Of a DNA stretch of 64,000 bases, positions 47,401 through 53,110 are shown one piece after another. The translations under genes and the position numbers were made by a program. The DNA is taken from assembly GCA_023653785.1 (NCBI GenBank), contig JAMKCH010022244.1, positions 1 through 64,000 of the forward strand, in the 5' to 3' direction. The notes beneath the pieces are model-generated. The model saw only the letters and a program-made list of their open reading frames with translations, ran no database searches and had not been told where the DNA came from. The DNA is from Ophioderma brevispina. Its lineage: Eukaryota > Echinodermata > Ophiuroidea > Amphilepidida > Ophiodermatidae. Position 1 is the stretch's first letter. Every line of letters starts with the position of its first letter.

Positions 47401-48442
47401 AAGAATCAATTATACATTTCCTAACTCATGGTTAATGGTATCAATACCAAGCATAAGAAAATAAGGAAAAGTATGATAAAACCCCGGAAGTTGTGTGATT
47501 TTTTTTACCATAAACCCATCCGAGATCCATTAATTAAAACACGTGTTCAACACATGGGGTTTTACTGATTGTAATGCACTGTCAATATGAATGGGAGGAT
47601 CTCCACAAACTTATATTCAGTCTGTTAATTTGGTTAACAATATGCTACTTTTTCAAAGTACAAACACAAAAGCAAAATGAACTCTGCAGTAATAAAACCA
47701 TCTGTTTCATATTTAAAACAAACTGTAACCACCAGACCAATTAAAAAGGACTTCAGCATGACCTTCGTGAGAAAATGTGAAAATGGAAAGCAACAGACAC
47801 AAGAGAACTGATAAAGTAACAAACATTTCATGTGCAACTTAAAGGTGAACGGAAGATTTTGGGGAATTGGGGCATTCATAGTTTTGTCATATGTATGATT
47901 CAATAGATAGACTTCCCCAATATTTATTACCCTGTAATTTGGCTACAAATGTCTTGAAAGTGAAGAACAAAATAGGCAATTTTGATTTGCTTTATTTCAA
48001 TGTAAAACAAGCTGAATTTTAGTATTTGCTTCCATAGTAAATTAGAAATTTCATAATTTTTGTACTAGAGAATGATTCTCACTTAACACAATCTTTGTTG
48101 ATCACACACCTCTTTTGACACTTGATTAAATCTGGAATAAGGTTTCACTCTGATAAGTCTGATGTTTATCTGTGTGTTCATGTTAGGGGTGGAGATCCCA
48201 TTATAATCCCACCCCCCCCTTATTGAAACAAATTTCGGGTTAAAAACATGTGGATATAGGGTCAAGTACAGTTGTTGAATAATTTAAACTAAAAGAAGGT
48301 TGAAATCAATCTTCAGGAGATCTTGCAAGATCACCGCTCAAAAACATGGACTTACTATCAAATCCTGGGCGTTCTTCGCAAAAACTTTGCCTTTATAGTC
48401 AGTTGCATAGATGAGTGTGAGAGGATCACAAGCATAAGTAAG
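11363..48442 (-). CDS. SLC44A: Choline transporter-like protein (CTL/SLC44), multi-exon gene, partial
   Basis: This is a multi-pass membrane protein of the choline transporter-like family, which vertebrates represent as SLC44A1-5. Members are linked to choline uptake and phospholipid supply at the plasma and organelle membranes. At least 13 separate exons match the family in the right order: the start of the first extracellular loop (GDP...YPTD-like), the [11 protein letters not shown] segment, ICLEKCP, several membrane spans, the [26 protein letters not shown] signature, the [19 protein letters not shown] segment, the YG-NFC-SA-AFFLL block, and the DLER tail. The pattern is closest to the SLC44A2/4/5 branch by eye. 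N-terminal exons, the exon carrying the SYLIA...FLCF-like span and possibly loop exons were not found. Codon phase is continuous from 28.4 to 15.4 kb. Whether the gene is intact is uncertain because several exons carry apparent indels. Confidence 0.92.
11560..11593 (-). pseudogene. Partial second copy of the SLC44 last-exon start
   Basis: About 150 bases upstream of the terminal exon a similar acceptor (CTCCTGCAG) is followed by GATCTGGAGAG and then CTGGAGAGACATGATG. It repeats the DLER-coding start of the last exon, with a short internal duplication. An in-frame TAA follows almost at once. It is best read as a small local duplication, either a decoy acceptor or a remnant. Confidence 0.5.
12590..12910. 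repeat. ~44-bp GC-rich minisatellite, block 1
   Basis: Units of about 44-45 bp centre on GGGCCGTCTTCCGGGAAAAT, followed by GACGC-ATGTTTTCGTTGCATCT. They repeat with substitutions and indels. The block is far richer in GC and CpG than its surroundings. Reading frames across it are periodic and should not be called proteins. Confidence 0.75.
13215..13510. repeat. ~44-bp GC-rich minisatellite, block 2
   Basis: This is the same unit and orientation as the block at 12590-12910, about 300 bases away. Spacing between units is less regular and the last units lose the GTCTTCC part. The separating sequence (12911-13214) is unrelated and holds two copies of an AGCGCCAC-CACGACT motif near 13062 and 13094. 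Confidence 0.7.
13800..14095. repeat. Dispersed TGACCT-rich repeat
   Basis: Repeated TGACCTTTGACCT, TGACCTCTA and CATACCAAATATCAGCTCCATAGGTC-type phrases end near a GATAGACAGA motif. The 18.8-19.5 kb block is of the same type. Such sequences can be relics of protein-coding or structured elements, but I cannot assign this one. Confidence 0.45.
14341..14700 (-). repeat. Dispersed repeat E, copy 2
   Basis: This is a reverse-orientation relative of the block at 3640-4060. It has an imperfect palindrome TTCTGTTGTG/CAAGACAGAA near 14378 and the TCACTTCAGGTGTAAT and AAAAACCGGGGTTT stretches near its end. It lies in the last part of the SLC44 gene. Confidence 0.5.
15412..15577 (-). CDS. SLC44A: SLC44 exon: [11 protein letters not shown] ... 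YYWLVII
   Basis: An acceptor TTTTTCAACAG precedes A-GTGGCAGTG. The frame reads [20 protein letters not shown], a hydrophobic span, then [17 protein letters not shown]. This matches the family block RVAVLDKVTDFLFLLG ... NYYW near the C-terminus. The split arginine codon joins the exon at 17673-17746. The donor is ATT|GTATTA at 15411; a stronger-looking GAG|GTACTA lies upstream but would remove the conserved YYW. Confidence 0.88.
15975..16303 (-). repeat. tRNA-derived SINE
   Basis: The minus strand from about 16301 reads TGGCACAGCGG, a perfect A-box pattern. About 45 bases later comes GAGTTCAAGCCC, a B-box-like motif. This is the arrangement of a tRNA-like Pol III promoter. The body ends in GCGCTTTGATGCTG and AAGTGCTATAGAAA, similar to 3' tails of L2-type LINEs. 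It is not a functional tRNA because no clean acceptor stem is present. Confidence 0.55.
17158..17608 (-). mobile_element. Non-LTR retrotransposon fragment, reverse transcriptase C-terminus
   Basis: The minus strand encodes [20 protein letters not shown], then TERAMIRA. After one or two frameshifts it continues with [37 protein letters not shown] and an [16 protein letters not shown] end. This is the standard C-terminal end of LINE ORF2 of the RTE/Nimb/Ingi type (clade not resolved). It ends in a TAC-rich tail near 17160. The copy is 5' truncated and dead, and sits in an SLC44 intron in the same orientation as the gene. Confidence 0.88.
17673..17746 (-). CDS. SLC44A: SLC44 exon: [19 protein letters not shown]
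   Basis: Acceptor TTCTCTTCAG, donor AG|GTAAAGC. The 74-bp exon reads [19 protein letters not shown] and ends MRNII plus two bases of an Arg codon. The family block is [25 protein letters not shown]. Phases fit the exons on both sides exactly. Confidence 0.95.
18327..18525 (-). CDS. SLC44A: SLC44 exon: [10 protein letters not shown] ... NKNAYIM
   Basis: Acceptor TTTACAG, donor ATG|GTAAGT. The 199-bp exon reads [20 protein letters not shown], then a charged stretch [11 protein letters not shown], the cysteine cluster [12 protein letters not shown], and NKNAYIM. This corresponds to the family segment RYHTGSLAFGALILAIVQIIR ... [23 protein letters not shown]. Length and phase agree with both neighbours. 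Confidence 0.96.
18831..19254. repeat. Dispersed repeat with ~150-bp direct duplication
   Basis: The phrase TTGATCCATCACTGCACTAA, followed by AAGCTAAA-ATTTTAACCAAA, occurs at about 18831 and again at about 18982. A third, shorter copy follows the hairpin near 19439. TGACC-rich phrases and CATACCAA motifs link it to the block at 13.8 kb. It lies inside an SLC44 intron. Confidence 0.55.
19255..19358. repeat. ~100-bp near-perfect hairpin
   Basis: ATAGGGCACACTATTTTCCC pairs with GGGAAAATAGTGTGCCCTA. Inside it TGGGCCTATCACCCCTCACC pairs with GGTGAGGGGTGATAGGCCC around a loop of a few bases. The whole forms a long foldback with a short bulged section. It is probably the core of a miniature inverted-repeat element inserted into the surrounding dispersed repeat. 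Confidence 0.85.
19693..20049. mobile_element. MITE family A, full copy (357 bp)
   Basis: The ends are TTAAAGGCGCAACGAGAG and the inverted AAATCTCTCGTTACACCTTTAA. A sister copy at 42440-42796 is also exactly 357 bp. The outer TTA or TTAA could be the target duplication. No coding capacity. It lies in an SLC44 intron. Confidence 0.9.
20346..20593 (-). CDS. SLC44A: SLC44 exon with signature motif
   Basis: Acceptor at 20594 (TTTTCAG), donor AG|GTAAAT. The 248-bp exon starts [13 protein letters not shown], a loop with NAT and NDT glycosylation sequons. It continues with [37 protein letters not shown] and [11 protein letters not shown] plus two bases of Arg. This is the most conserved region of the CTL family ([26 protein letters not shown]) and the main basis for the gene call. 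Confidence 0.98.
22585..22645 (-). CDS. SLC44A: SLC44 exon: [20 protein letters not shown]
   Basis: Acceptor TTCATCAG, then G completing a Val codon with the previous exon, then [20 protein letters not shown]. This parallels the family AVFLSTSNEAVYKIF. Two donors are possible. ATT|GTAAAT at 22584 keeps the frame into the next exon. The stronger GAT|GTAAGT at 22556 would add a VNGTE-CDYD-like stretch, but with one base too many. I chose the frame-preserving end. Confidence 0.75.
23736..23828 (-). CDS. SLC44A: SLC44 exon: [20 protein letters not shown]
   Basis: Acceptor CTATTTTCAG, donor GCTGT|GTATCC. The 93-bp exon reads [20 protein letters not shown] and then [10 protein letters not shown]. 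It corresponds to the family AVGYVMCSLLYPLVTFFLLCLCIAYWAS membrane span. It joins a split Lys codon upstream and a split Val codon downstream. Confidence 0.9.
23972..24304. mobile_element. MITE with long inverted ends and TTA flanks
   Basis: The left end GGCGACGAAAAAAGAAAACC, continuing CTGTTTTACGGGC, is mirrored at the right end as GCCCGTAAAACAGG followed by a T run and CTCGTTGCC. Both sides are flanked by TTA, which fits a three-base target duplication as in PIF/Harbinger elements. The inner part is A/T-rich with GGTCGGTCGG motifs. No coding capacity. Confidence 0.88.
25129..25228 (-). CDS. SLC44A: SLC44 exon: [13 protein letters not shown] ... LIAEAS
   Basis: Acceptor CTGATTGTAG, donor AA|GTGAGA. 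The 100-bp exon encodes a membrane span [18 protein letters not shown], then [14 protein letters not shown] and two bases of Lys. It matches the family ILLLIFLRKRILIAIALIKEASR. Phase is continuous with both neighbours. Confidence 0.94.
25459..25648. mobile_element. Short inverted-repeat element (190 bp), CAGGG ends
   Basis: The start CAGGGTAGAATTTCG is mirrored at the end by CGAAATTCTAGCCCTG, with internal GAGAATC and GATTCTC repeats that also pair. CAGGG ends are common in hAT-type elements, but I find no matching 8-bp flank, so the class is open. Confidence 0.75.
26155..26277 (-). CDS. SLC44A: SLC44 exon: [14 protein letters not shown] ... LQKTWLIF
   Basis: Acceptor CTTCTTTCAG, donor G|GTAGGT. 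The 123-bp exon reads [20 protein letters not shown] and ends [11 protein letters not shown]. It matches the intracellular loop and next span of the family (HCYMEYSRLRG ... YLHLRQTWLAF). Split glycine codons join both neighbours. Confidence 0.94.
28012..28124 (-). CDS. SLC44A: SLC44 exon: [20 protein letters not shown]
   Basis: Acceptor CCTTTTTCAG, donor G|GTAAGT. The 113-bp exon reads [20 protein letters not shown] followed by [17 protein letters not shown]. It corresponds to the family GLVIAMAMSLLFIILLRFLAGIMVW. Phases fit on both sides. Confidence 0.95.
28330..28409 (-). CDS. SLC44A: SLC44 exon: [20 protein letters not shown]
   Basis: Acceptor TTTTTTCACAG. Two donors are close together: GGC|GTGAGT at 28329, which gives the Ala codon that continues into GLGIG, and ATG|GTGAGT a little upstream. 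The 80-bp exon reads [20 protein letters not shown] and HMVSIM. It corresponds to the end of the large extracellular loop before the second span. It starts in phase 0, as the exon at 38686-38883 ends, so intermediate loop exons, if any, must be in frame. Confidence 0.82.
29951..30183. mobile_element. MITE family A, internally shortened copy
   Basis: Starts TTAAAGGTGCACAAGAG and ends AAATCTCTCGTTGCACCTTTAA. Its inner ATATCCCCATCTGAAA-TGATTAAG matches the reverse complement of the same part of the 19693 and 42440 copies, so it lies in the opposite orientation and has lost about 120 bases. Confidence 0.85.
31141..32270. repeat. ~140-bp tandem satellite, about eight units
   Basis: The unit contains GAAAATCTATAAATTCCTTC, TTGTGCCACAAATCAATTG, ATAATCACTAGACTTGG, CGCTGACCCAAGGTCCATA and GGGGTGTTCACAGATTTGGG. 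Unit starts are spaced about 136-150 bases. Every unit has many small indels relative to the others, matching the noisy look of the block that follows. Confidence 0.9.
32540..32990. repeat. Same satellite, three more units
   Basis: After a 270-bp unrelated AT-rich interruption, about three units of the same ~140-bp satellite resume (the GACCCTAAGG, GGCCCAAGGTCCAATGG and GACCCAGTTGC phrases). The array abuts the 3' end of a LINE fragment and the first duplicated unit. Confidence 0.85.
33240..34440 (-). mobile_element. LINE fragment in unit 1, frames broken
   Basis: The minus strand contains, in shifting frames, [38 protein letters not shown], and a C-terminal reverse-transcriptase end such as [20 protein letters not shown]. 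These match the typical LINE pattern (LVRP/Q-RRAAR ... [15 protein letters not shown]). The central polymerase part appears to be missing, so the copy was internally deleted as well as frameshifted. The clade is uncertain (CR1-like). Confidence 0.8.
34571..34907. mobile_element. MITE family B copy in unit 1 (337 bp)
   Basis: Starts TTAAAGGTGCATTTCGTGAT and ends GGATCACGAATGCCCCGTTAA. A clean copy at 52043-52379 has the same length, and the unit 2 counterpart is 344 bp with several extra bases. Confidence 0.85.
34980..35170 (-). pseudogene. Damaged copy of the SLC44 ICLEKC exon
   Basis: This is the unit 1 counterpart of the exon at 38686-38883. It keeps ICLEKC at the start and [18 protein letters not shown] near the end. 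It is 191 instead of 198 bases; the acceptor AG is missing (TTCTTCG instead of TTCTTCAG), and the end is out of phase. The middle reads in a different frame because of small indels. It could be a real degraded duplicate or the same exon sequenced badly twice. Confidence 0.8.
35226..35520. mobile_element. MITE family C, unit 1 copy a
   Basis: Starts TTAAAGACTCACTATCGTGA and ends in GATTTAGCAAATCCTTAGAGTGCCTTTAA. It is related to the adjacent copy at 35618-35984 and to the free copy at 49361-49726. It is shorter and noisy. Confidence 0.7.
35618..35984. mobile_element. MITE family C, unit 1 copy b
   Basis: Starts TTAAAGACACTACTCAGTGG and ends AGCAAATCACGATAGTGCCTTTAAC. It contains the GAAGAAAACG, CAATTACGTGTTG and GTCCG motifs shared by all family C copies. 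Expected terminal repeat: TTAAAG-CACTATCAGTGATT. Confidence 0.78.
36890..38190 (-). mobile_element. LINE fragment in unit 2, frames broken
   Basis: This is the counterpart of 33240-34440. Minus-strand pieces include [38 protein letters not shown], a KYLGLT-like stretch split by indels, and the RTARE-NSLPE-like end. It shares the internal deletion with unit 1, so the insertion predates the duplication or both units are one locus. Confidence 0.8.
38278..38621. mobile_element. MITE family B copy in unit 2
   Basis: Starts TTAAAGGTGGAATTTTCGTG and ends GGATCACGAAATGCCCCTTTAA. It is the same element as 34571-34907 with about seven extra bases. Confidence 0.85.
38686..38883 (-). CDS. SLC44A: SLC44 exon: ICLEKCP ... 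[18 protein letters not shown]
   Basis: Acceptor TTTTTTCTTCAG, donor TAT|GTAAGA. The 198-bp exon is open throughout and phase 0 at both ends. It reads [13 protein letters not shown], then a loop region, then [20 protein letters not shown]. The family has ICVEKCPDRYLTYLN ... FCVPGFKNN at this place, including the paired cysteines of the extracellular loop. It follows the alternative PYLFYF exons in phase. It lies within the noisy duplicated block, so exact residues are uncertain. Confidence 0.88.
38944..39233. mobile_element. MITE family C, unit 2 copy a
   Basis: Starts TTAAAGACACTATCAGTGAT and ends in GTTTAGCAAACCCTGAATTGGCCTTTAC. It is the counterpart of 35226-35520. Confidence 0.72.
39338..39700. 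mobile_element. MITE family C, unit 2 copy b
   Basis: Starts TTACAGACACTATCAGTGATT and ends AGCAAATCACTGATAATGTCTTTAA. It is the counterpart of 35618-35984. The inverted ends are clearest in this copy. Confidence 0.82.
40391..42439. other. Intronic sequence, no gene recognised
   Basis: AT-rich, no exon matching the SLC44 family and no bounded repeat. A moderately GC-richer stretch at 40890-41330 has short ORFs on both strands without recognisable content. Confidence 0.5.
42440..42796. mobile_element. MITE family A, full copy (357 bp)
   Basis: Both ends are perfect 22-bp inverted repeats, TTAAAGGTGCAACGAGAGATTT. Length equals the 19693-20049 copy. The outermost TTA/TTAA is symmetrical with the repeat, so the target duplication cannot be separated from the terminus by eye. 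Confidence 0.93.
42861..44149. mobile_element. ~1.29 kb foldback element with ~280-300 bp arms
   Basis: The left arm (42861-43165) begins TACAGGGTGTCCCAAAATAA. The right arm (43872-44149) is its reverse complement, ending TTATTTTAGGACACTATGTA, with about 10% differences. Shared phrases include CGGTTCACTA-TTTTGAAAAC and CTGGTACTAATCCTGTCT. The middle holds an AT-rich segment and, at about 43735-43870, a diverged partial direct copy of the right arm. It has no transposase ORF. Non-autonomous, class unknown. Confidence 0.88.
44564..44744. repeat. Short inverted-repeat element
   Basis: TCCATTTCTCTACCTCC at 44564-44580 is exactly mirrored by GGAGGTAGAGAAATGGA at 44728-44744. The inner GCAGTGAC and GTCACTGC also pair. 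The enclosed sequence is GC-rich compared with its surroundings. Confidence 0.8.
45649..45777. repeat. Inverted repeat with GAAGTATGAAGTA ends
   Basis: GAAGTATGAAGTAGCGACGC and GCGCATCGTTACTTCATACTTC are near-perfect inverted ends. GTATAC and the inner CTTTCAGT/ACTGAAAG pairs extend the stem to a ~130-bp hairpin. The ends resemble those of the element at 48915-49256. Confidence 0.8.
45909..45985. repeat. GCTGACACAGTG minisatellite
   Basis: Alternating GGCTGACACAGT and GGCTGACACAGCAT units, about 12-27 bases long, repeat over about 77 bases. Confidence 0.85.
46246..46330 (-). CDS. SLC44A: SLC44 alternative exon [21 protein letters not shown]
   Basis: Acceptor CCATTTTCAG, donor AAAG|GTAACA. 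The 85-bp exon has one leading base, then [20 protein letters not shown] and QTGCLSTK. It matches the family [14 protein letters not shown] ... FQCPTPQ just before the ICVEKC segment. Start phase, end phase and length are identical to exon B at 46419-46503. Because 85 is not divisible by three, using both exons together would break the frame. Confidence 0.93.
46419..46503 (-). CDS. SLC44A: SLC44 alternative exon [21 protein letters not shown]
   Basis: Acceptor TTGTATTACAG, donor CAAG|GTAAGA. The 85-bp exon reads [20 protein letters not shown] and EAGCPTTK. The first 13 residues are almost identical to exon A; the later part differs ([16 protein letters not shown] against [16 protein letters not shown]), while both cysteines are kept. 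Only 88 bp separate the two. Joining to the exon at 48356-48442 needs two bases that its visible donor does not supply. Confidence 0.93.
47839..48095. mobile_element. MITE family A, truncated copy
   Basis: Starts TTAAAGGTGAACGGAAGATTT and follows the family A interior (AATAGATAGACTT, TTGGCTACAAATGTCTTGAA, GCTGAATTTTAGTATTTGCT) to about 48095, where the right end is lost. Confidence 0.8.
48356..48442 (-). CDS. SLC44A: SLC44 exon: [20 protein letters not shown]
   Basis: Acceptor TTTTTACTAG, donor ATA|GTAAGT. The 87-bp exon reads [20 protein letters not shown] and FAKNAQDLI. It resembles the family [24 protein letters not shown] that follows the first membrane span, although CG is replaced by FA. 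The end phase (0) does not fit the PYLFYF exons (which need phase 2), so a short exon may be missing, or one base is wrong. The preceding first-span exon was not found up to the window end. Confidence 0.78.
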
Positions 48443-48914
48443 CTAGTAAAAACAAAACCAAACAAAACAAAAAACAAAATAGATTAATTATGGTTTATGA
48501 AATCCACACTAATTCCCTAATAGGCCAAGTAAAAATAAAATTTGGTTTCCAGTAACCCCCATCCCTTAATATTTAGTGTCAAGAAAAAAAGTTTATGTCC
48601 TTTTGGGCGAAAAATCTGTCTTAATTCTTTCGGAATTCTGACAAGAATCCATAGATCCACACTAAATAAATTGTTTCTCCTTCCTTTCATCCCAAATTTT
48701 CAGAGCATGTTACCGGAAACAAAATTTACTTGTGTTAGGCTCTTAACATATATGCAGCTTCTGACTGGATTGACTCACATAGACCAATATTGGCAATGAG
48801 GTTAAAAATTGAGATTTAGCCAAAATTTGATTCAAAACAAGGAAAAACTTATTCTTTCAAAGGCTTATGAGTGCCACTTTAGCTATATTTCTAGTTTAGG
48901 ATCGAGAGTTGTGG

Positions 48915-49256
48915 ATAAAGGTCAGTTCATACTTCCACTGGCACTGCATTCTGTGCAGTAAATTACTGCAAGTTCCGTCACTCCGCTGCACTCCTAATCG
49001 AATTAATGCAGGTCAACCCAGGTCAATGCAGTCACGGGTTGCAGTACGTTGCAGTAAAAGCTAGTAAACTTGCGGAAATTGGCACATACTGCAACACTGA
49101 CTGCAACCCCACGCATTTGATGCATCGCCAGTTAAAATAATTTTAACTTCGTTGCCGTACTGCTTGAAGTTTTGCAATACGCAAGTGATGCAGTGCAATT
49201 TTGGTAGGCGCATTGCAGCACTGCACTGAATGCAGTGAAGTATGAACCACCTTTAG
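48915..49256. mobile_element. MITE with GTTCATACTTC ends
   Basis: The left AAAGGTCAGTTCATACTTC is mirrored by GAAGTATGAACCACCTTT. The inner part is rich in GCAGT and ACTGCA words that pair with each other. TA on both outer sides may be the target duplication. Non-coding. Confidence 0.85.
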
Positions 49257-49360
49257 AGTTAGGTTCAAGTCAGGGTGAAAGCAGGGTTTAGTTAAAGGGT
49301 TTGGGATATGGGTAGGGTTATGGTTGTGGGTGGTGGATTTAAAAACAAAATACCGACAGC

Positions 49361-49726
49361 TTAAAGCAACACATTCAGTGATTTGCTAAATCAGCAAATC
49401 GATAAAAATCACAAAAATACGATTTTTGCATGTATGTAAAAACAAGTACAGGTATCCTAAACATAACCCTTGCAAATGATAAACCAGAAGCAAACTAATA
49501 AGGACAGAGCAGGAAATCGGAAATTTGAGTCATACGTCCGAACGGACACTTACTCAAACACGTAATTGAAGGAGGGAAATCGATCTTGGAACATGCCGTT
49601 TTCTTCCTTCTGTCAATTCTACAGGATGGAAAAGAGTAACTTATGAGAAATCTACAGACGTATAATTCACTTAGAAGCTATACTACAAAGGTTCAAATAT
49701 TATTCAAATCACTGATCGTTCTTTAA
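49361..49726. mobile_element. MITE family C, free copy (366 bp)
   Basis: Opposite in orientation to the copies in the duplicated block. It starts TTAAAGCAACACATTCAGTG and ATTTGCTAAATCAGCAAATC, and ends CAAATCACTGATCGTTCTTTAA. Inner GTCCGAACGGACACTTACT, CACGTAATTGAA and CCGTTTTCTTCC match the other copies. It gives a cleaner reference for the family. Confidence 0.85.
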
Positions 49727-50230
49727 CACTTAAGTGTTATTAGGTTTCTTGGGGGTCCACATGGACCCCCCAATGAAAACAACTTTGCGGGTGGTGATTT
49801 TTTCCTCAAATCTCTGGTCATTGATGGAGGTACATCAACACGACCACGTAAGGGATAAAATTAAAATCGGTTGTCACCAATTCAAAATGGTGGTCCAAAA
49901 ACGAGTTTACAATGCACACCAATTATCACGCCAAAAAAATGAAAAAACCATTCCCGAAGGACTTTTTCCATAAAATTGGGCTCACAATAGGAGAACATAA
50001 AATACATTGCTGAATTAAGATTTTTAACAATTTACTCCAGTATGATTAAAAGGCAAAACAAGTTTTGAATAGGGCCACCAAAACGCTTATTTTGCTAATA
50101 GCATATAACGCCATGGCTATTTGATTTTTTTCCACCAAAATATGCGCATTAGGCCCAATTATTACAAAAATTTTGGGGCAAAAACAATTTACTGTTAACA
50201 AATGACAAAAAATGTTGGGTCCACGGAAAA

Positions 50231-50257
50231 CCCCCCCCCCCCCCCCCCCCACCCCCC
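50231..50257. repeat. C homopolymer tract
   Basis: Twenty C, one A, then six more C. It is likely to be length-variable and unreliable in the assembly. Confidence 0.9.
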
Positions 50258-52042
50258 TTCATACACTTAAGTGGTTAATATGTTATGTCACTGCCACTAA
50301 AAACTAGACACTTTTAAACCTAAAGTCAGGCCCTGATACCTAATGTTTGACACACAGGCACACAGGAACACACACACACGTTATGCTGCCATAAGGTATT
50401 TCAAAAAATAAAAATATTAAAAAAAATCCTGCATGGCACATAGGTTTTTACTTAAAAAATCAATCAGCATTTAACAAGGTGAGCTAACATCCTTTCCTTG
50501 GTATAATTCCATCCCCTTCAGACCTGAGTGAGATTTTGGTATCATATCTAAAATTTTCATCGAACTTACGCAAATATTTTGGCCAACTTCCTCATTATGA
50601 TGCTACAATTTAACGATGGGTCATTTGCTTATGGGAAACACATTTGTACAGTAAACTATGGCGGTTTTATTACATGCAATTACCTAAAACCAGCGTTGTC
50701 AAATTGAAAATAAAATTTTGAATTAAGGTATATAGCCAGTATGTTGGGCAATGTCCTTTCCTATATGAAACACAAAAACTGATGTTATGCTTGTAATGGG
50801 TCTTAAAGCTTCAAGGGCTTGTCGTTCAGGTGACTATTTATTGAAATAACAGTACCTTAAGGATTTGTTTAAAACTATGACCTTTGACAAGATTTGGCAC
50901 CATTGGTGGTCATGTGCAGGAAAAAGGATGCAGCCATGGTTAAAACCACAAGCAATTTCTTCATGAAAGTACTTGTTTCATGCACTTATTAGTAAAATCT
51001 GGCTGCTAATGACCTTTCATTGCATACTGACAAAGAACTGAGCATAATAGCAAAATACTGCAACTGGGAATTGAAATTATGCAAACAAGCTAGGTAATGA
51101 ACTTTCAAAATATCATGGTCATAAGTAGTCTACAAAGATTAACAGTCTCATTATAATTTACTGTCATAAAACCCAAGTGTAGTATTTTATTTACTGGCCA
51201 TTTGGTGAAATCCATTAGATGTGATGTAACTTCTGCCTTTCTGCAAAAGGTCACCTAAAATACCTGGTTATATGATTCTAAACATATGGTCAAACACCTA
51301 CACAAAACGCATTTTAGCTAAGAGCTACAATCAAGAGTATGCATGGTATGGGCCACCTGTATAATTACTTCAGGCTTTTGCAGTTAAATAAACATTGAAA
51401 TAGAACATAAGCCTTCTATAGTCTGATTTTTATTCCTGTCAGTAAACGCATATTGGCGATGATACAAATTCATTTGGAGGGGGATGTGTTGAGATCAAAA
51501 ACTAAAAAGCCATATTAACAGCTGAAATACTCAACTTTGTTCAACAGAATAAAATGCTTGGACCCATTTTAGATGAACATTTTGTATCGAATATGTAAAG
51601 GCTTCATAGAAGATTCAATTGAATAGACTGTTGTAATGTCTGAGACACGCTATCGATTCCTTTGTTTGGAGTCAATCAAAGAACGGATAAAGTGTCACGA
51701 ACATAGAGGCAGGGTGAAGAGGAGGATTAGGCCACGTAAATATTGTAGTTTGTTATGAGTGACCAAAACTCTTAAGTACCTAATGATTGGCCAAACTGTC
51801 AAATATTATTTCTGAAGCAAGACGAATAAAAAAAAAAAAAAAAAAAAATAAATGTAAACGTATCAGATTTTCTAATATTCCTTAGTGACGTAAAAGAACT
51901 TTGGCGAGCAATGACTTATTCGTATCATTTTCTTTTGTTGAATGCTTCAGAGTTTGTTCAGGTCTAGTGTTTGGAATTTATCCAATGCAGTTGCCTTGTA
52001 ATATTTTCTTCGTGAGAAAAGGGGTGTTTTTTAATTATGGCC
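50258..52042. other. Upstream non-coding stretch
   Basis: No exon of the SLC44 N-terminus or any other gene recognised on either strand. A poly-A tract of about 20 bases lies at 51831-51850. Confidence 0.5.
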
Positions 52043-52379
52043 TTAAAGGTGCATTTCGTGATTCTAACCCCTTGTTCATGTTTCGCTAGATATCCTTGAG
52101 AAAAGCTTATTCCCAAAATTTCAGTTGATTCTGATCTTGCGTTTTGGTGTTATGAGCAAATGTTCGTATCACAATCTCCCATAGACCACTGTACAGTAAT
52201 TTGTCCGTTTACGGACAGAAAATATAAAATCGCAAATTTCTCACAGAGACGATTGAATTTGCACATCAGATTAGGCACACATACTATACTTAGCCCGACG
52301 GTTCAGATGATATAAAAATCTCAACTTTTTTTAGGTAAGTCGAGGGGACGAGGCTGTAGATCACGAAATGCCCCTTTAA
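52043..52379. mobile_element. MITE family B, clean copy (337 bp)
   Basis: Starts TTAAAGGTGCATTTCGTGAT and ends GATCACGAAATGCCCCTTTAA. Inner ACTTTTTTTAGGTAAGTCG and GTTTACGGACAGAAAATA-AAA are shared with the two copies at 34571 and 38278. Confidence 0.9.
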
Positions 52380-52779
52380 TCTAATCCGGTATTGTGACAT
52401 CCAATTTCTATTGTATTGATTGGGTAAAGCATACAACCTCTCAGAACGAATGGAATTGTCGACACACCCCAAAAACATTTAATGAACTGACAGGGGAATA
52501 AAAAATCCTACTATAATTCCAGGTAAAAGTTGAAGTGGCACAGGCACAATTTCATTCAACAAAATTGAATTTCTTCAATTTGCTCTCAAATGATATTCTA
52601 GGACAACCTCTTGTCCAGGACCTTGGAAGAATACAGACATTTTATTCAGTAAAATATTAAATCATAAAACATTTAGGAGACTGCCAGTGATTGTTAGCCT
52701 ATTCTGTGGGCCTGTTTTAACTTTAATCAACAAATATGTTTATTACATAAATATCAGAGACTTGTACTCATTGACAATA

Positions 52780-53110
52780 TCATAACAAAACCAAAAATTC
52801 ATTGCCCTGACAAACAGATCACACCTACATGTAAAGTGAATAACCCAAATATGCCATCATTTTGTAATAAGATCAATAAGATGATTTAAAATTTTCTGTC
52901 ATGCACGACAGAAATATCAAAGCATGCTTTTCTATGGGAAAAATTACGATAGCAGGCAAGTTCAAAACATTTTTGGTTTTCTTTTTTACTTGTTTGTCCA
53001 ATAAACCTTTAAAACATTCTAGGTAGGTGTTCAACCACCAGTGCAAAATGAGAAAATTCATATTCTCAAAAAAATCTCCTCCTGGCCCTTTAAAATACAC
53101 CCCTTATGGG
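52780..53110 (+). repeat. Dispersed repeat E, copy 3
   Basis: Similar to 3640-4060 in the same orientation: AGATCACACCTACATGTAAAGTGAATA, TTGTAATAAGAT, TTCTGTCATGCACGACAGAA (imperfect palindrome) and AAAGCATGCTTTTCTATG. Confidence 0.6.
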
